A stretch of DNA of 64,000 nucleotides from Microcoleus vaginatus WJT46-NPBG5 (GCA_019359355.1 JAHHHM010000004.1:62001-126000), one strand, 5' to 3'; shown: positions 51,086 to 61,318, counted from the first letter of the stretch. The notes: generated from the sequence alone by a model not told the origin. Made by a program: numbers and translations.

Positions 51086-53089
51086 TCATCGGTGATTGCC
51101 TAGCATTCGATCTCGCAAATTTTTAATGCGATCTCGATACTTCGCTGCTTCCTCAAATTCCATTTTCTTCGCTGCTTCTTTCATTTGGGCTTCCAATTGA
51201 CCGATTAACTCAGGAATCTGATCGATAGAAAGCTCATCTGCCTGTTCGCAAACGGTTTCTAACTGTTGAGCGTTGAGCCGGCGCGACAGATCCAAAAATG
51301 ACAAGATGGCATTTCCTGATTTCTTAGCAATTGACTGCGGTGTAATTCCGTGCAGTTTGTTATACGCCATTTGAATCCCCCGCCGGCGATCCGTTTCGTC
51401 AATCGCTTTGATCATGCTGTCGGTGAGATTATCGGCATATAAAATCGCTTGCCCTTTCACATGACGCGCCGCCCGCCCGATGGTTTGAATGAGGGAACGC
51501 GCCGCCCGTAAAAATCCTTCTTTATCGGCATCCAAAATTGCTACGAGAGAAACTTCTGGCAAATCTAATCCTTCCCGCAATAAATTGACGCCTATTAGCA
51601 CGTCAAATTCACCCTCACGCAATGCTTGGAGAATCTCAATACGCTCAATCGATTGAATTTCAGAATGCAGATACCGGACTTTAATCCCGCGCTCTTGGAG
51701 ATATTCTGTCAAATCTTCTGCCATGCGCTTGGTTAAAGTTGTAATCAGCGTGCGTTCTTTCCGGTCAACTCTATCTTTAATTTCTCCTAATAAATCATCA
51801 ATTTGACCAGATGTTGGACGCACAAAAATTTCTGGATCGATCACGCCGGTGGGTCGAATCACTTGCTCGGCTACCTGACCTTCTGATTTTTCGATTTCCC
51901 AGTCTCCGGGCGTCGCTGAAACAAAAATACACTGATTGACCTTTTCCCAAAATTCATCAGCTTTTAGGGGGCGATTATCGGCTGCACTAGGAAGGCGAAA
52001 TCCATGCTCAATTAGCACTTTTTTCCGCGCTTGGTCGCCATTATACATCGCCCGGATTTGTGGGACTGAAACGTGAGATTCATCAATCACGAGTAGCCAA
52101 TCTTTCGGAAAATAATCAATTAAACATTCTGGGGGTTCACCGGCAATCCGTCCTGCCAAGTGACGAGAATAGTTTTCAACGCCGTTGCAGTAACCGACTT
52201 CTCGCAACATCTCCAGATCGTAGCGGGCGCGTTGTTCTAGCCGCTGAGCTTCTAATAATTTCCCTTCTTTCTGCAATTCTTCCAGCCGGTTTTCTAGTTC
52301 CGACTCAATGGCTTGGCAAGCAATATCTAGGCGATCTTGTGGGGTAACAAAGTGACGCGCTGGGTAAATATTCAGAGCTTCTACGCTTTGGAGGATGTTG
52401 CCGGTTACGGGGTCAAGATAGCGAATGGCGTCAATTTCATCGCCGAAAAATTCCACTCGAATAATTCGGTCTTCATAAGCAGGGCCAATTTCTAAAACAT
52501 CACCTTTCACGCGAAACCGACCTCGACCTAAATCTAAGTCGTTGCGCGTATATTGCACCCCAGCTAATTCTCGCAACAACTGACGTTGATTGACTTCGTT
52601 TCCTACTTTTAAAGGGATAGACGCTTTCAAATATTCTGAGGGAATTCCTAAGCCGTAAATGCAGCTAATGGAAGCAACGACAATCACATCCTGGCGCTCA
52701 AATAACGAACGGGTTGCTGAGTGTCTCAGCATATCAATTTCATCGTTAATTGAGGCGGTTTTTTCGATATAGGTGTCGGTGACGGGAATATAAGCTTCCG
52801 GTTGATAGTAGTCGTAGTAACTGACAAAGTATTCAACGGCATTGTTCGGGAAGAAATCCCGCAATTCGTTGCATAGCTGGGCAGCCAGGGTTTTGTTGTG
52901 CGCGAGTACGAGGGTGGGTTTGCGGATTTGCTGAATCACTGAGGCGATCGAGAAGGTTTTGCCGGTGCCGGTGGCCCCTAGTAGGGTTTGATAGGGGTGG
53001 CCGGCTTGAATGCCCTTAACAAGTTGTGCGATGGCTTGCGGCTGGTCGCCGGTGGGTTGAAAGGGGGCTTGGAGATGAAATTGCACCAT
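51086..53089 (-). CDS. uvrB: Excinuclease ABC subunit B
   Basis: 667 aa from the ATG at 53089 ([17 protein letters not shown] follows), the usual UvrB start; an upstream ATG at 53128 adds 13 residues. Damage-loading helicase-like subunit of nucleotide excision repair. Landmarks: Walker [10 protein letters not shown], the beta-hairpin [12 protein letters not shown], helicase motifs [12 protein letters not shown] and [29 protein letters not shown], and a C-terminal UVR motif ([18 protein letters not shown]) that binds UvrC. It is complete and typical. Confidence 0.98.
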   Translation of the reverse strand: MVQFHLQAPFQPTGDQPQAIAQLVKGIQAGHPYQTLLGATGTGKTFSIASVIQQIRKPTLVLAHNKTLAAQLCNELRDFFPNNAVEYFVSYYDYYQPEAYIPVTDTYIEKTASINDEIDMLRHSATRSLFERQDVIVVASISCIYGLGIPSEYLKASIPLKVGNEVNQRQLLRELAGVQYTRNDLDLGRGRFRVKGDVLEIGPAYEDRIIRVEFFGDEIDAIRYLDPVTGNILQSVEALNIYPARHFVTPQDRLDIACQAIESELENRLEELQKEGKLLEAQRLEQRARYDLEMLREVGYCNGVENYSRHLAGRIAGEPPECLIDYFPKDWLLVIDESHVSVPQIRAMYNGDQARKKVLIEHGFRLPSAADNRPLKADEFWEKVNQCIFVSATPGDWEIEKSEGQVAEQVIRPTGVIDPEIFVRPTSGQIDDLLGEIKDRVDRKERTLITTLTKRMAEDLTEYLQERGIKVRYLHSEIQSIERIEILQALREGEFDVLIGVNLLREGLDLPEVSLVAILDADKEGFLRAARSLIQTIGRAARHVKGQAILYADNLTDSMIKAIDETDRRRGIQMAYNKLHGITPQSIAKKSGNAILSFLDLSRRLNAQQLETVCEQADELSIDQIPELIGQLEAQMKEAAKKMEFEEAAKYRDRIKNLRDRMLGNHR

Positions 53090-53426
53090 AAGGTCTTTCG
53101 CAGTGGCTTCCAAATGGGATGTTAACACCGGCAGCCCGATACAGGGCCGGCTGGGATAATGTTTTACTTAATATAGGCAAAGAAAGCATTTCTGGCCGTT
53201 TGACAATTTCAACCTGCTTGTATGAACTTTTTTAACAATTATCAACTCGAAAAATTTAATCCCATCTTTCTTTTATTTTAACAGAAAATTAAGAAACATT
53301 ACTGAATTTAATCAGCCTTCAGGTAGAGGGCTGGCTCAACTATATTGCTTAAGCTAAGAATAGACTTAAAATTAAAGTTGCAACTTTCACTTAAGTTCAA
53401 AGCGCTCAAAAATAAGGAGAAAGCTT

Positions 53427-53609
53427 ATGAGCATCCAAGAAAGAGCAAAAGTGATTGGAGAGAACCTTGAAGGCAAGGCTCAAGAAGCGGTAGGTGAAAT
53501 TACTTGCGATCCTGAAGATCGAGTAGAAGGTAAAGCGAAGGAACTCGACTCGCAAACTCGCCATGCTGCGGAAGAATTGAAAGAAGAGATCGACCACAAG
53601 CTGGACTAA
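53427..53609 (+). CDS. CsbD family stress protein
   Basis: 60 aa. The CsbD signature is visible: ENLEGKAQEAVGEIT, PEDRVEGKAKELDSQ and TRHAAEELKEEI. CsbD proteins are small hydrophilic proteins induced in general stress in Bacillus and common in cyanobacteria; biochemical role unknown. A strong ribosome binding site (AAGGAG at 53414) precedes the ATG. Nearly identical in length to the second copy at 54070. Followed by a perfect terminator hairpin. Confidence 0.93.
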   Translation: MSIQERAKVIGENLEGKAQEAVGEITCDPEDRVEGKAKELDSQTRHAAEELKEEIDHKLD

Positions 53610-54069
53610 CTATCATACTTTTACTGGAGGGTCTGGGTAACTCATTGGCTACCCAGACCCTTCTTCTATTAAACAAAGGATTTGGAAGCTCAGCTAGAGC
53701 GCATTTGATTCGTGATTTATATGGGATGCGCCCAAATCTCCCATTCCTCTCGCCCTATCCCCGTCAATCTGGACAAAAAAATAAATGCGTAGCAAATGAG
53801 GACGGCAGCCGTTAAATCTGGAATCTACAGCTTTAAAAAACTTGATATTTTTATTTCATGACTAACTTCAATAGATGATTAGCAGCGATATTCTGCTTTT
53901 TCATCATCTTGTCCTGCAAACTTACAAGGAAACGCGCGATCCCCAGCTATCTTCCAAGAGTCGGAGACATCGTTTATCTTTAATCCACCTGCGGGTAGAT
54001 GGCTTGATGAAGAACAGCCAATACGATGAGAGTAGATAAAACGATATCAAACAAATACGGAGTAACAAA
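53610..54069. other. Spacer between the two CsbD genes
   Basis: 460 bp. It contains the terminator at 53629 and then AT-rich sequence without a gene I can support. The second CsbD gene must have its own promoter here, since the terminator ends the first transcript. Confidence 0.5.
53629..53660 (+). terminator. Rho-independent terminator of the first CsbD gene
   Basis: The arms GGGTCTGGGTA and TACCCAGACCC pair perfectly (11 bp, 10-nt loop), followed by the T-rich TTCTTCTATT. It lies 20 bp after the stop codon. Confidence 0.85.
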
Positions 54070-54258
54070 ATGAGCATAGAAGATAGAGCCAAAGCAACAG
54101 CCAGCAATCTTGAAGGCAAAGCTAAAGAAGCGATGGGTGAAGTAACCGGCGACCCTCAAGATAAAGCTGAAGGCAAAATGAAACAAGCAGAAGGCCAAAC
54201 TCGCCACGCTGGTGAAGATCTCAAAGATAAAGTCAAAGACACCATTGACAAGCTATAA
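54070..54258 (+). CDS. CsbD family stress protein, second copy
   Basis: 62 aa with SNLEGKAKEAMGEVTGDPQD, KAEGKMKQAEGQTRHAGEDL and a C-terminal KDKVKDTIDKL. It is a clear paralogue of the 53427 gene, sharing about half of its residues by eye. It is small, highly charged and probably intrinsically disordered. The GGAG of CGGAGTAACAAA upstream serves as ribosome binding site. It is separated from the first copy by a terminator and from the lipoprotein gene downstream by another hairpin, so each unit seems to be transcribed separately. Confidence 0.93.
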   Translation: MSIEDRAKATASNLEGKAKEAMGEVTGDPQDKAEGKMKQAEGQTRHAGEDLKDKVKDTIDKL

Positions 54259-54266
54259 GCCTTTTT

Positions 54267-54316
54267 GTCGAGGTCGGCTGGATAGCTCATTTCTGATCTA
54301 GCCGTTCGACTTTTTT
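54267..54316 (+). terminator. Hairpin after the second CsbD gene
   Basis: GTCGA and CGGCTGG on the left pair with CTAGCCG and TTCGAC on the right with one or two imperfections, followed by TTTTTT at 54311-54316. It is 9 bp after the stop codon. Confidence 0.65.
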
Positions 54317-54370
54317 CAGCGTTTTAAATACACAAGTGGTCTAAAAGTCACTTTACAAACACAGTTTTTA

Positions 54371-54378
54371 AAGGAGGT
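54371..54378 (+). promoter_or_regulatory. Strong ribosome binding site of the lipoprotein gene
   Basis: AAGGAGGT, a perfect match to the 16S rRNA tail, ends 4 nt before the GTG at 54383. It fixes the start and suggests high translation, unusual in this window where most starts lack a clear site. Confidence 0.8.
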
Positions 54379-54382
54379 TAAT

Positions 54383-54823
54383 GTGGGTTTCTTTCAGCAA
54401 ATTCGGAAAGCTTTGATAGCTCTTGTTTTGGTATTAGTTCTCAGCACAGCAACAGCTTGTGGAGGAGCAACTACAGCCCAAAGTCCAACGAGTTTACCTG
54501 GAACCACCGGCAGTGCGACTTATTCGCAATTAGAACGGGGGAATAGCGTAGCCGGTCAAGAGTTTGGCACTTGGGTTATGCAAACTGCCAAAGGACTGGT
54601 TCAAGATGCCTTCGTGCGTGACGACAACAAACTGGGTGTTGTAATTACATCGAAAGTAAATCCGAACGAAGTAAAAGATTTAGCGCGTTCCTTAGCCCAA
54701 GGCTTTCACCACAATTTCCCTAATCAGGATGTTAGCGTGTTAGTTTACGCCCCTGATAAGAAACTAATTATGACGGCCAAGTACGATCAACAGTCAAACA
54801 AAATTGACTATAAAGCCGGTTAA
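54383..54823 (+). CDS. Hypothetical lipoprotein
   Basis: 146 aa with a GTG start. Residues 1-26 are a lipoprotein signal with the lipobox STATAC, so it is predicted to be lipid-anchored at Cys26. The mature part has a compact alpha/beta region (GQEFGTWVMQTAKGLVQDAF, DVSVLVYAPDKKLIMTAKYD), with no named family that I recognise. Third of four small genes at 53.4-55.4 kb; the neighbourhood of CsbD genes hints at an envelope or stress role, which is an inference. Confidence 0.75.
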   Translation: MGFFQQIRKALIALVLVLVLSTATACGGATTAQSPTSLPGTTGSATYSQLERGNSVAGQEFGTWVMQTAKGLVQDAFVRDDNKLGVVITSKVNPNEVKDLARSLAQGFHHNFPNQDVSVLVYAPDKKLIMTAKYDQQSNKIDYKAG

Positions 54824-54929
54824 GGACAGACAGTTTCAGACATTTTGAAAAGCGGGTAAAGTTGCCGCAATTCATGGAAATTAGATGTCTGAGTAAAAAG
54901 CAATTGACTTAAAGCAGGAGAAAAATCAA

Positions 54930-55442
54930 ATGAGTACAAGCGACCAATATAAACGCCATATCATGAGTGATTTGGCCCAGGGCGATAGCGAAATGATGAG
55001 TGACGCCCCCACCCAAGATTACCAAAACTTTGACGATTTCGCCCAACGCTCTACGCCTAATGAGCGTCGGCAAATGTTCGGGAAGTCTCTTCAGCATAGT
55101 AATATTCCCCCCAGTCAGTTGGAACCAGAACTGCAAAAAGCAATCGCACAAATCAAACCCAACGAACGGGATGATGTTGCTCGCGAATTCCTCAAGCATT
55201 TGGAAAAGAGAGGTCTTAAGGATCGGCAGCTAGAGCAACAACTGGGACTTTCAACACATCATGCCAGCCACATGACTTCTGATGATGTTGCTAAACTGGC
55301 ATCCTTTACCTATCACTCACATCCCGATGTGTTCCAAGAGGTATTAGCCGATAAACCAGATTTAATGAAATTCCTTGGCAATCCCCTTGTGGCTGCTATC
55401 GTCGGTGTAGTTGCGGCTAAGTGGTTGGGCAATCGTCACTAA
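54930..55442 (+). CDS. Hypothetical protein with C-terminal hydrophobic helix
   Basis: 170 aa. The N-terminal two-thirds are hydrophilic and helical (RSTPNERRQMFGKSLQHSNI, KAIAQIKPNERDDVAREFL). A Met/His-rich turn (HHASHMTSDDVAKLASFTYH) and a terminal hydrophobic helix (LVAAIVGVVAAKWLGN) follow, suggesting a tail-anchored protein. The ribosome binding site GCAGGAG precedes the ATG. I do not recognise the family. It lies 106 bp after the lipoprotein gene and ends in a terminator; it may form a two-gene unit with it. Confidence 0.72.
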   Translation: MSTSDQYKRHIMSDLAQGDSEMMSDAPTQDYQNFDDFAQRSTPNERRQMFGKSLQHSNIPPSQLEPELQKAIAQIKPNERDDVAREFLKHLEKRGLKDRQLEQQLGLSTHHASHMTSDDVAKLASFTYHSHPDVFQEVLADKPDLMKFLGNPLVAAIVGVVAAKWLGNRH

Positions 55443-55488
55443 GCTCAGCTTTTGAAGCGGTCAAAAAAAGTTTTTTTCTGGGTATTTA

Positions 55489-55519
55489 AGGGAGATCATG
55501 AATGATCACCCTTTTTTTA
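55489..55519 (+). terminator. Terminator after the stress-gene run
   Basis: AGGGAGATCAT pairs with ATGATCACCCT (one mismatch, GA loop), followed by seven T residues at 55513-55519. It ends the 54930 gene 47 bp after its stop. Confidence 0.8.
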
Positions 55520-55590
55520 TTGCCGGCATCCAAACCTCACCTATCTACCCTTTCAAACCTATCTGAGATTGTCCAAACAAAACTAGAATT

Positions 55591-58410
55591 CTAACCGCTG
55601 CGCGATGAACTTAAAGCATTGCGCTCACTAATTTTATTCAAAAGAGCCGTAAAAGTTTTGTAATCAACCGGCTTGATCAAATACTCCGTTGCCCCCAGAG
55701 CAAATCCCTGATTTTTATCCTCCACAAACGTCAGCACAATCACAGGAATATCAGCCAGCTTTGGATTGGCTTTAAGCGCTGAAAGTACCGCCCAGCCATT
55801 CATACGAGGCATCATTACATCCAGAATAATCGCATCTGGGCGCAACTCCTTCGCCAGTCGCAATCCCGCCTCGCCGCCTGCCGACGCCACCACCCGAAAC
55901 CCTTGTTTAGTCAAGCACCGCGCAATCAGTTCCCTTGCGTCAGGATCATCATCAATCACCAGTACAGTCGTAGCAAGACTCAGAACACAGCTATCCCATA
56001 CCTGAGACTTTACTTCAGCATCACCTATCTCAATTTCTTCCTCAGTTTTAACCACCACCGGCAGGCGAATCGTAAAAGTAGAACCATAACCGGCTTCGCT
56101 TTTAACAGAAATTTCGCCGCCTTGCATTTGGCAAAATTTCTGAGTAATCGCAAGTCCTAAGCCGGTGCCTCCATAGGTGCGCGACATAGAGGCATCTGCC
56201 TGGGTGAATGGCTGGAAAAGATTCGCCATCTGTGCCGGCGTCATGCCAATGCCGGTGTCACTAACAGAGAACACAATGAATGATGAATCTTCTGTATCCC
56301 CTTCTCCTGCACTCACCGTCAGCGTAATTTTGCCCTGGTGAGTAAACTTAGCTGCGTTACTAAGCAGATTGAAAAGTGATTGCCGCACTTTCGTTAAGTC
56401 AGCATACATCGTGCCCAGGTTGCAGTCGCAATTGACCGTCAAAGTGTTACCATTTTTTGCAATTAAAGGCCGGAAAGTCAACGCAATCTCATCAATTAAA
56501 TCCGCAACCTCAAACGTTTCTGGGCAAAGAATCATCCTGCCGGCTTCAATTTTTGAGATATCAAGAATATCGCCGATCATTGCCAGCAAGTGTTTTCCAG
56601 AGATGCGAATCCTATCGAGATCGGGTTGCATCTCCTGATAACCTAAATCTACGGCCTCCTCTTGTAACATCTCGCTGTAGCCAATAATGGCGTTGAGAGG
56701 CGTGCGTAACTCATGGCTCATATTCGCCAAAAATGTGCTTTTGGCGCGGCTAGCGGCTTCTGCTGCCTCTTTAGCAGCTTGCAACTCAAGACTACGTTCT
56801 TCAAGTTGCCGGCTTCGCACTTCTAAACCCTTGAGCAAGCTGCCCACTTGCTGAGCCATTGTATTCAAAGTCGAGGAGAGCAGCCCGATTTCATCCCCAG
56901 ATGTCACCGGCGCTCGCACGCTTAAATCTCCACTTGACAGCAATTGAGCCGTGTGAGTCACTTCAGCCAATGCGCGGGTAATTCGAGAGACGACGAGCAG
57001 CGCCACCGGCATCCCCACCACATTTAAAAGCAGCGCCACCAGTAACAAAAACTGGCTGTGATTTGCCGCTGCGCTCGCCTCTAGCACCAACTTTTGCGCT
57101 GTCTCGTCATTTGCCACTGAGAGCGCTGCACTCGCGCTTTTGAGTTGAGTTGCGCTGATCCACCCCACCCACACGGCTAGCGAGGTAAGCATTCCCAAGG
57201 CGCTAAACAGCGCGATCAAGGAGGTGCGAATTCCTCCCCGGAACCTTCGTTTAGAAAATCCTGCCGCCCAGGGATAGAGTTTGAGGAACGGATCGGGGCA
57301 CACCGGCTCTCCAGAATTCCAGATTTCTTCGATCAAACCATCCGCTCTCACCTTGCCGACGCGCACGGTTTTCCAAGTATGCTGGCTTTGGCTATCTATC
57401 TTCACGATGCCTCCCGGTGCGGCAAACTCGATATTTTTAGCCGCAGCCTTCACCTTCGCCACTTCCGTTGAACCCGCCTTTTCTACGGCTTGCTTCCACA
57501 GATAAACGCCCAAGTATGCCGCCTCGATGGGGTCATCTGTGACACGATTTTGACCGTATTTTGCCTTATATGCTTCGACAAACTGCCGGTTTTCTTCTGT
57601 ATCGAGGGTTTGAAAATAGTTCCACACCACCAGATGTCCCGCAATATTTTCAGCCCCAATTTTTTGCACTTCTTCTTCTGCCAAACTTACAGACATCACC
57701 GGCAAGTCTTCGGCTGTGAAACCGGCTTCTCGCAACTGCTGGAAGAAAACGACATTACTATCGCCATTCAGACTATTGACAATTGCATCGGGTTGGGAGG
57801 CTTGAATGTGGGCGATTGCCGTGCTGAAATCTGTGCCACCAAGGGGGATATAATCTTCACCTGCCAACTCTCCCCCCTGTGCCGCGAGTTGCGCTTTGAT
57901 AATTGGGTTGGCGGTACGCGCAAAGATATAATCTGAGCCAATCAGGTAGATTTTCCGCTTGCCCTGAGCGAGTAAGTAATCCACTGCAGGGATAATTTGC
58001 TGGTTGGGTGCAGCGCCGGTGTAGAAGATATTCGGAGACTGCTCTAAACCTTCATACTGCACGGGGTAAAAGAGCAATCCATTCAACCCTTCAAACACCG
58101 GCAGCACGGCTTTGCGACTAGCAGAAGTCCAGCAACCAAACACGGCGGCTACCTGTTCCTGTTGCAGCAATTTCTTCGCCTTCTGGGCAAAGGTTTGCAA
58201 ATCGCTTGCCCCATCCTCAACGATAGCTTCGAGCCGGCATCCTAAAACTCCGCCTGCGGCATTAATTTCATCAATTGCCAGCAAGGTAGCATCTTTCACT
58301 GAAATCTCACTGATCGACATTGTGCCGGTGAGGGAATGCAGCACGCCGATTTTAATAGGGGTAGTGCCGGTGTTCAGTTTCCGGGTAGGGTGAGTGCTAT
58401 TTGCTCCCAT
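55591..58410 (-). CDS. Substrate-binding-protein / histidine kinase / receiver fusion
   Basis: 939 aa. Residues about 18-385 form a type I periplasmic-binding domain of the UrtA/AmiC kind ([38 protein letters not shown]). Transmembrane helices follow at about 393-415 and 452-475, then a HAMP domain, HisKA (His near 565 in [12 protein letters not shown]), HATPase ([14 protein letters not shown]) and a receiver (phospho-acceptor Asp near 864, [10 protein letters not shown]). The sensor domain is related to urea or amide-binding proteins, so urea or short-chain amides are possible ligands. It lacks a signal peptide, and an in-frame stop about 45 nt before the ATG rules out a longer N-terminus. 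With two helices both ends lie on the same side of the membrane, predicted to be cytoplasmic. Lone gene. Confidence 0.92.
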   Translation of the reverse strand: MGANSTHPTRKLNTGTTPIKIGVLHSLTGTMSISEISVKDATLLAIDEINAAGGVLGCRLEAIVEDGASDLQTFAQKAKKLLQQEQVAAVFGCWTSASRKAVLPVFEGLNGLLFYPVQYEGLEQSPNIFYTGAAPNQQIIPAVDYLLAQGKRKIYLIGSDYIFARTANPIIKAQLAAQGGELAGEDYIPLGGTDFSTAIAHIQASQPDAIVNSLNGDSNVVFFQQLREAGFTAEDLPVMSVSLAEEEVQKIGAENIAGHLVVWNYFQTLDTEENRQFVEAYKAKYGQNRVTDDPIEAAYLGVYLWKQAVEKAGSTEVAKVKAAAKNIEFAAPGGIVKIDSQSQHTWKTVRVGKVRADGLIEEIWNSGEPVCPDPFLKLYPWAAGFSKRRFRGGIRTSLIALFSALGMLTSLAVWVGWISATQLKSASAALSVANDETAQKLVLEASAAANHSQFLLLVALLLNVVGMPVALLVVSRITRALAEVTHTAQLLSSGDLSVRAPVTSGDEIGLLSSTLNTMAQQVGSLLKGLEVRSRQLEERSLELQAAKEAAEAASRAKSTFLANMSHELRTPLNAIIGYSEMLQEEAVDLGYQEMQPDLDRIRISGKHLLAMIGDILDISKIEAGRMILCPETFEVADLIDEIALTFRPLIAKNGNTLTVNCDCNLGTMYADLTKVRQSLFNLLSNAAKFTHQGKITLTVSAGEGDTEDSSFIVFSVSDTGIGMTPAQMANLFQPFTQADASMSRTYGGTGLGLAITQKFCQMQGGEISVKSEAGYGSTFTIRLPVVVKTEEEIEIGDAEVKSQVWDSCVLSLATTVLVIDDDPDARELIARCLTKQGFRVVASAGGEAGLRLAKELRPDAIILDVMMPRMNGWAVLSALKANPKLADIPVIVLTFVEDKNQGFALGATEYLIKPVDYKTFTALLNKISERNALSSSRSG

Positions 58411-58737
58411 ACGGTTTTCTATTAATTTTATGGCTCTAACCCTGAAATTTTAATTCAATCTTGCCTAATCTGGGTTTTAATGCCATTCACATAAATCGTC
58501 AATCGAATTTATAATCAAAAATTTATAACCAAGAACTGGCAGGTGAGTATTCCTGGCTGATCTTCAATTTCTCAAAATGTTACGAAACGACTGCCGGCTC
58601 AGAGTAGACTTCTTACAACCGTAAATTTTTTGATTGATAAACTGTAGAGGTTGGCCCAATTTGACAGCCGATATCCAAAAATATTGGGGCCCTGGGATCA
58701 ACCAATATACTTTCTAATATGATGGCAAACCGGCAAG
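58411..58737. other. Divergent region with a small inverted repeat
   Basis: 327 bp between the sensor kinase (minus) and the methyltransferase (plus). The inverted pair ATATTGG/CCAATAT at 58681-58708 lies 30 bp upstream of the methyltransferase start, a candidate operator. No gene seen. Confidence 0.45.
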
Positions 58738-60249
58738 ATGTCTACAGTCCAAATTTACTGCAATGAGTTGCGCTCGCCGGCTATCCTAAGCTCGGTTAAT
58801 TCATCCGCCTTTACTTCTATGACTAACCGATTATTTTACGGCGACAATCTTGAAATGCTTCGTCAGTTCATTCCAGACAATTCTGTAGATTTATGTTATA
58901 TTGATCCGCCTTTTAACTCCAATCGTAGCTACTACCAACTTTATAACAACCAAGGCAATCAATTGAGAACCCAAGCTTTTACGGATGTTTGGATATGGGA
59001 TGATTTTGCAACAGCCGGCCTTTCTCAAATCCTTGATAATTATCAAAATAAATTTACCGCACAAACGATTGATTTAATGGCCGGTTTATCAAAAGTCTTG
59101 GGCAAAGGCAGCTTATTGGCTTATTTAGTCAGCATTACTCTGAGAGTTGCTGAAATTCATCGCATTTTAAAGCCTAATGGGAGTTTTTACCTTCACTGCG
59201 ATCCGACTGCCGGCCATTATCTGAAGCTAATACTTGATGCCGTTTTTTGCCCTGTCGGTGGCGATTTTAAAAATGAAATTGTTTGGTGTTATTCAATTGG
59301 AGGGAAAAGCAATAAACGGTTTGGAAAAAAGCATGATACTATTTTATATTACACAAAAAATACTGAAACTTACACCTTTAATGAAAAGGATGCATCAATT
59401 TGTAGAAAACCAAACTCTCACATGAAAGTTAGGACAGATGCAGCAGGCAGGCACTATCAACAAAAAACGGATAAAAAAACAGGTAAATTATATAAATACT
59501 ATTTAGATGAAGGAAAAATTGCTGAAGATTACTGGACAGACATCGAAACATTAAATCGACAAGACAAAGAACGCTTAGGCTACCCAACCCAGAAACCAGA
59601 AGCACTCTTAGAACGTATTATCAAAGTTAGCAGTAATGAAGGCGATATTGTATTAGATGCTTACTGCGGTTGCGGGACAACTTTAGCCGTTGCTCAGCGC
59701 CTCAACCGGCAGTGGATAGGAATAGACATTACCTATCAAAGCATTAGCTTGGTTCTTAAACGCCTTGAAAATTCTTTTGGCAGTGACGTACTAGCCCAAA
59801 TTCAACTGATTGGCATTCCCAAAGATAGGGAATCGGCAATCGCGCTGGCAAGCGATCAAAGCAATTGCCGACGCACTGAATATGAAAAATGGGCGATTCT
59901 TACCTATTCAAATAACCAAGCGCTCATTCAAGAGAAAAAAGGTTCTCACCAAGGGATAGAAGGTCTTGTCTATTTTTTAGGAAAACATGGAGAATTTCAT
60001 AAAATAATATTGCAAGTTAAGCGGGATAATATAAATTTCCGTGATCTAGACAAGATGCATGAAATTATAATCAATAAAAAAGCTAGTATTGTTATTTATA
60101 TTGTTTTTGAAAAAAACACTTATCTTGTAGAAAAAACTCAATCTTATGGATTTTATTATGATAGAATAGATAAAAATATTTACCCTCGCTTGCAACTTGT
60201 CACGATTCAAGAAATCTTGGAAGAAGGAAAGCGTCTTAAGAGTCCTTGA
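58738..60249 (+). CDS. Beta-class DNA methyltransferase with nuclease-like C-terminal domain
   Basis: 503 aa from the ATG at 58738; a second ATG at 58819 gives MTNRLFYGDNLEML, the common family start, and may be the real one. Motif IV (CYIDPPFNSN) precedes motif I (LDAYCGCGTTLAVA near 305), the order of beta-class N6-adenine or N4-cytosine methyltransferases. About 375-500 is a second domain with GIEGLVYF and IILQVKRDN, similar to the PD-(D/E)XK-like module found in related proteins (typically IDG and VKGG), here with substituted residues. No restriction or specificity gene is next to it, so it could be solitary or a fused restriction-modification enzyme. The tail is AT-rich and carries no GCCGG word. 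Confidence 0.88.
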   Translation: MSTVQIYCNELRSPAILSSVNSSAFTSMTNRLFYGDNLEMLRQFIPDNSVDLCYIDPPFNSNRSYYQLYNNQGNQLRTQAFTDVWIWDDFATAGLSQILDNYQNKFTAQTIDLMAGLSKVLGKGSLLAYLVSITLRVAEIHRILKPNGSFYLHCDPTAGHYLKLILDAVFCPVGGDFKNEIVWCYSIGGKSNKRFGKKHDTILYYTKNTETYTFNEKDASICRKPNSHMKVRTDAAGRHYQQKTDKKTGKLYKYYLDEGKIAEDYWTDIETLNRQDKERLGYPTQKPEALLERIIKVSSNEGDIVLDAYCGCGTTLAVAQRLNRQWIGIDITYQSISLVLKRLENSFGSDVLAQIQLIGIPKDRESAIALASDQSNCRRTEYEKWAILTYSNNQALIQEKKGSHQGIEGLVYFLGKHGEFHKIILQVKRDNINFRDLDKMHEIIINKKASIVIYIVFEKNTYLVEKTQSYGFYYDRIDKNIYPRLQLVTIQEILEEGKRLKSP

Positions 60250-60403
60250 AATCTCAAATTTCTTAATTTTATCTAAAAAGTCGTCAAACCGAAATCGAAT
60301 TAGATAAAATTGAATAGGTCAAATTGTAGTTGTACAATCTCTATAATTATTCCAGGCCGGCTGCAAGATGCCAGTAAAGTATTGAGAATTGCCGCTCCCC
60401 AAG

Positions 60404-60419
60404 TCTAAAATCTAAAATC
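60404..60419. repeat. TCTAAAATCTAAAATC repeat copy
   Basis: Reverse-complement orientation of the GATTTTA word, 16 nt before the start of the DsbA-like gene. One of five occurrences in spacers of this window. Confidence 0.55.
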
Positions 60420-60434
60420 GATCCGAGGTTTTCT

Positions 60435-61310
60435 ATGCGCCGGTTTTTCCTGAATAGCCTTGCTACCCTTCGCCTTACAGTTGGGCATTTATCCCGCCCT
60501 CAGCGCTCATTCTGGCTGGCTGGAGTGTTGGCAATCTCCCTATCCTTAATGAGTTGCACAGCCAACAAACCAGCAGCAAAATCAACGCCGGCAGCAGATG
60601 CAGCGTTAAAAGCGCAAGTTTTGCAGATCATTCGGGAAAACCCGCAAGTGGTTGTAGATTCAGTTCAGGCGTACCAGCAGCAGCAACAGCAGCAGGTTCA
60701 GCAGGCACGCCAAACATTTTTGCAGCAAATGATCGTAAATCCTGCCTCAGTGATCGGGGATTCCCCCGCCACCGGCGCAGCGGATCGAAAAGTCGTACTT
60801 GTGGAGTTTTCAGACTTTCAATGTCCCTTTTGCTCCAAAGCTCACAAAACTGTGAAGCAGTTCATGGACAAGCATAAGGATAAAGTCACTTTAACCTACA
60901 AGCATTTACCGCTAACTCAGCTGCATCCAGAGGCACTACCGGCAGCCAAAGCTGCATGGGCAGCGCAGCAGCAGGGGAAATTTTGGGAGTATCACGATGC
61001 CCTATTTAACCAGCCAGACAAGTTGGGCGAGCCGTTATATGGAACAATCGCAAAAAACTTGAAACTTGATGAAGCCCGGTTCAACAAAGATCGTCAAAGC
61101 GCGGCTGCCGAGGCTGCCATTCAAAAAGACGTTCAGATGGCTGAAAGTTTGGGCATTTCTGGTACGCCTTTCTTTACCCTCAACGGCGAGACGCTTGCCG
61201 GTGCGATTGAGCTACCAGAATTAGAAAAAGCTTTAGAGCGCGTCGTCGGTGCAACTCCAACACCGGCAACAACAGAGCAGCCGGCTGAACCCCAAACAGA
61301 AACCCCATAG
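60435..61310 (+). CDS. DsbA-family thiol oxidoreductase, predicted lipoprotein
   Basis: 291 aa. Long N-terminal signal with hydrophobic core (FWLAGVLAISLSLMSC) and lipobox LMSC, so it is likely lipid-anchored outside the cytoplasmic membrane. A Gln-rich linker (about 76-95) leads to a thioredoxin fold with the active site CPFC near 131 in EFSDFQCPFCSKAHK. A cis-Pro loop GISGTPFFTLNG follows. DsbA-like proteins form disulfide bonds in exported proteins. The C-terminus is Pro/Thr-rich. A complete member of the BdbD/DsbA-type family; partners are not encoded here. Confidence 0.92.
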   Translation: MRRFFLNSLATLRLTVGHLSRPQRSFWLAGVLAISLSLMSCTANKPAAKSTPAADAALKAQVLQIIRENPQVVVDSVQAYQQQQQQQVQQARQTFLQQMIVNPASVIGDSPATGAADRKVVLVEFSDFQCPFCSKAHKTVKQFMDKHKDKVTLTYKHLPLTQLHPEALPAAKAAWAAQQQGKFWEYHDALFNQPDKLGEPLYGTIAKNLKLDEARFNKDRQSAAAEAAIQKDVQMAESLGISGTPFFTLNGETLAGAIELPELEKALERVVGATPTPATTEQPAEPQTETP

Positions 61311-61318
61311 AAAAGCAT

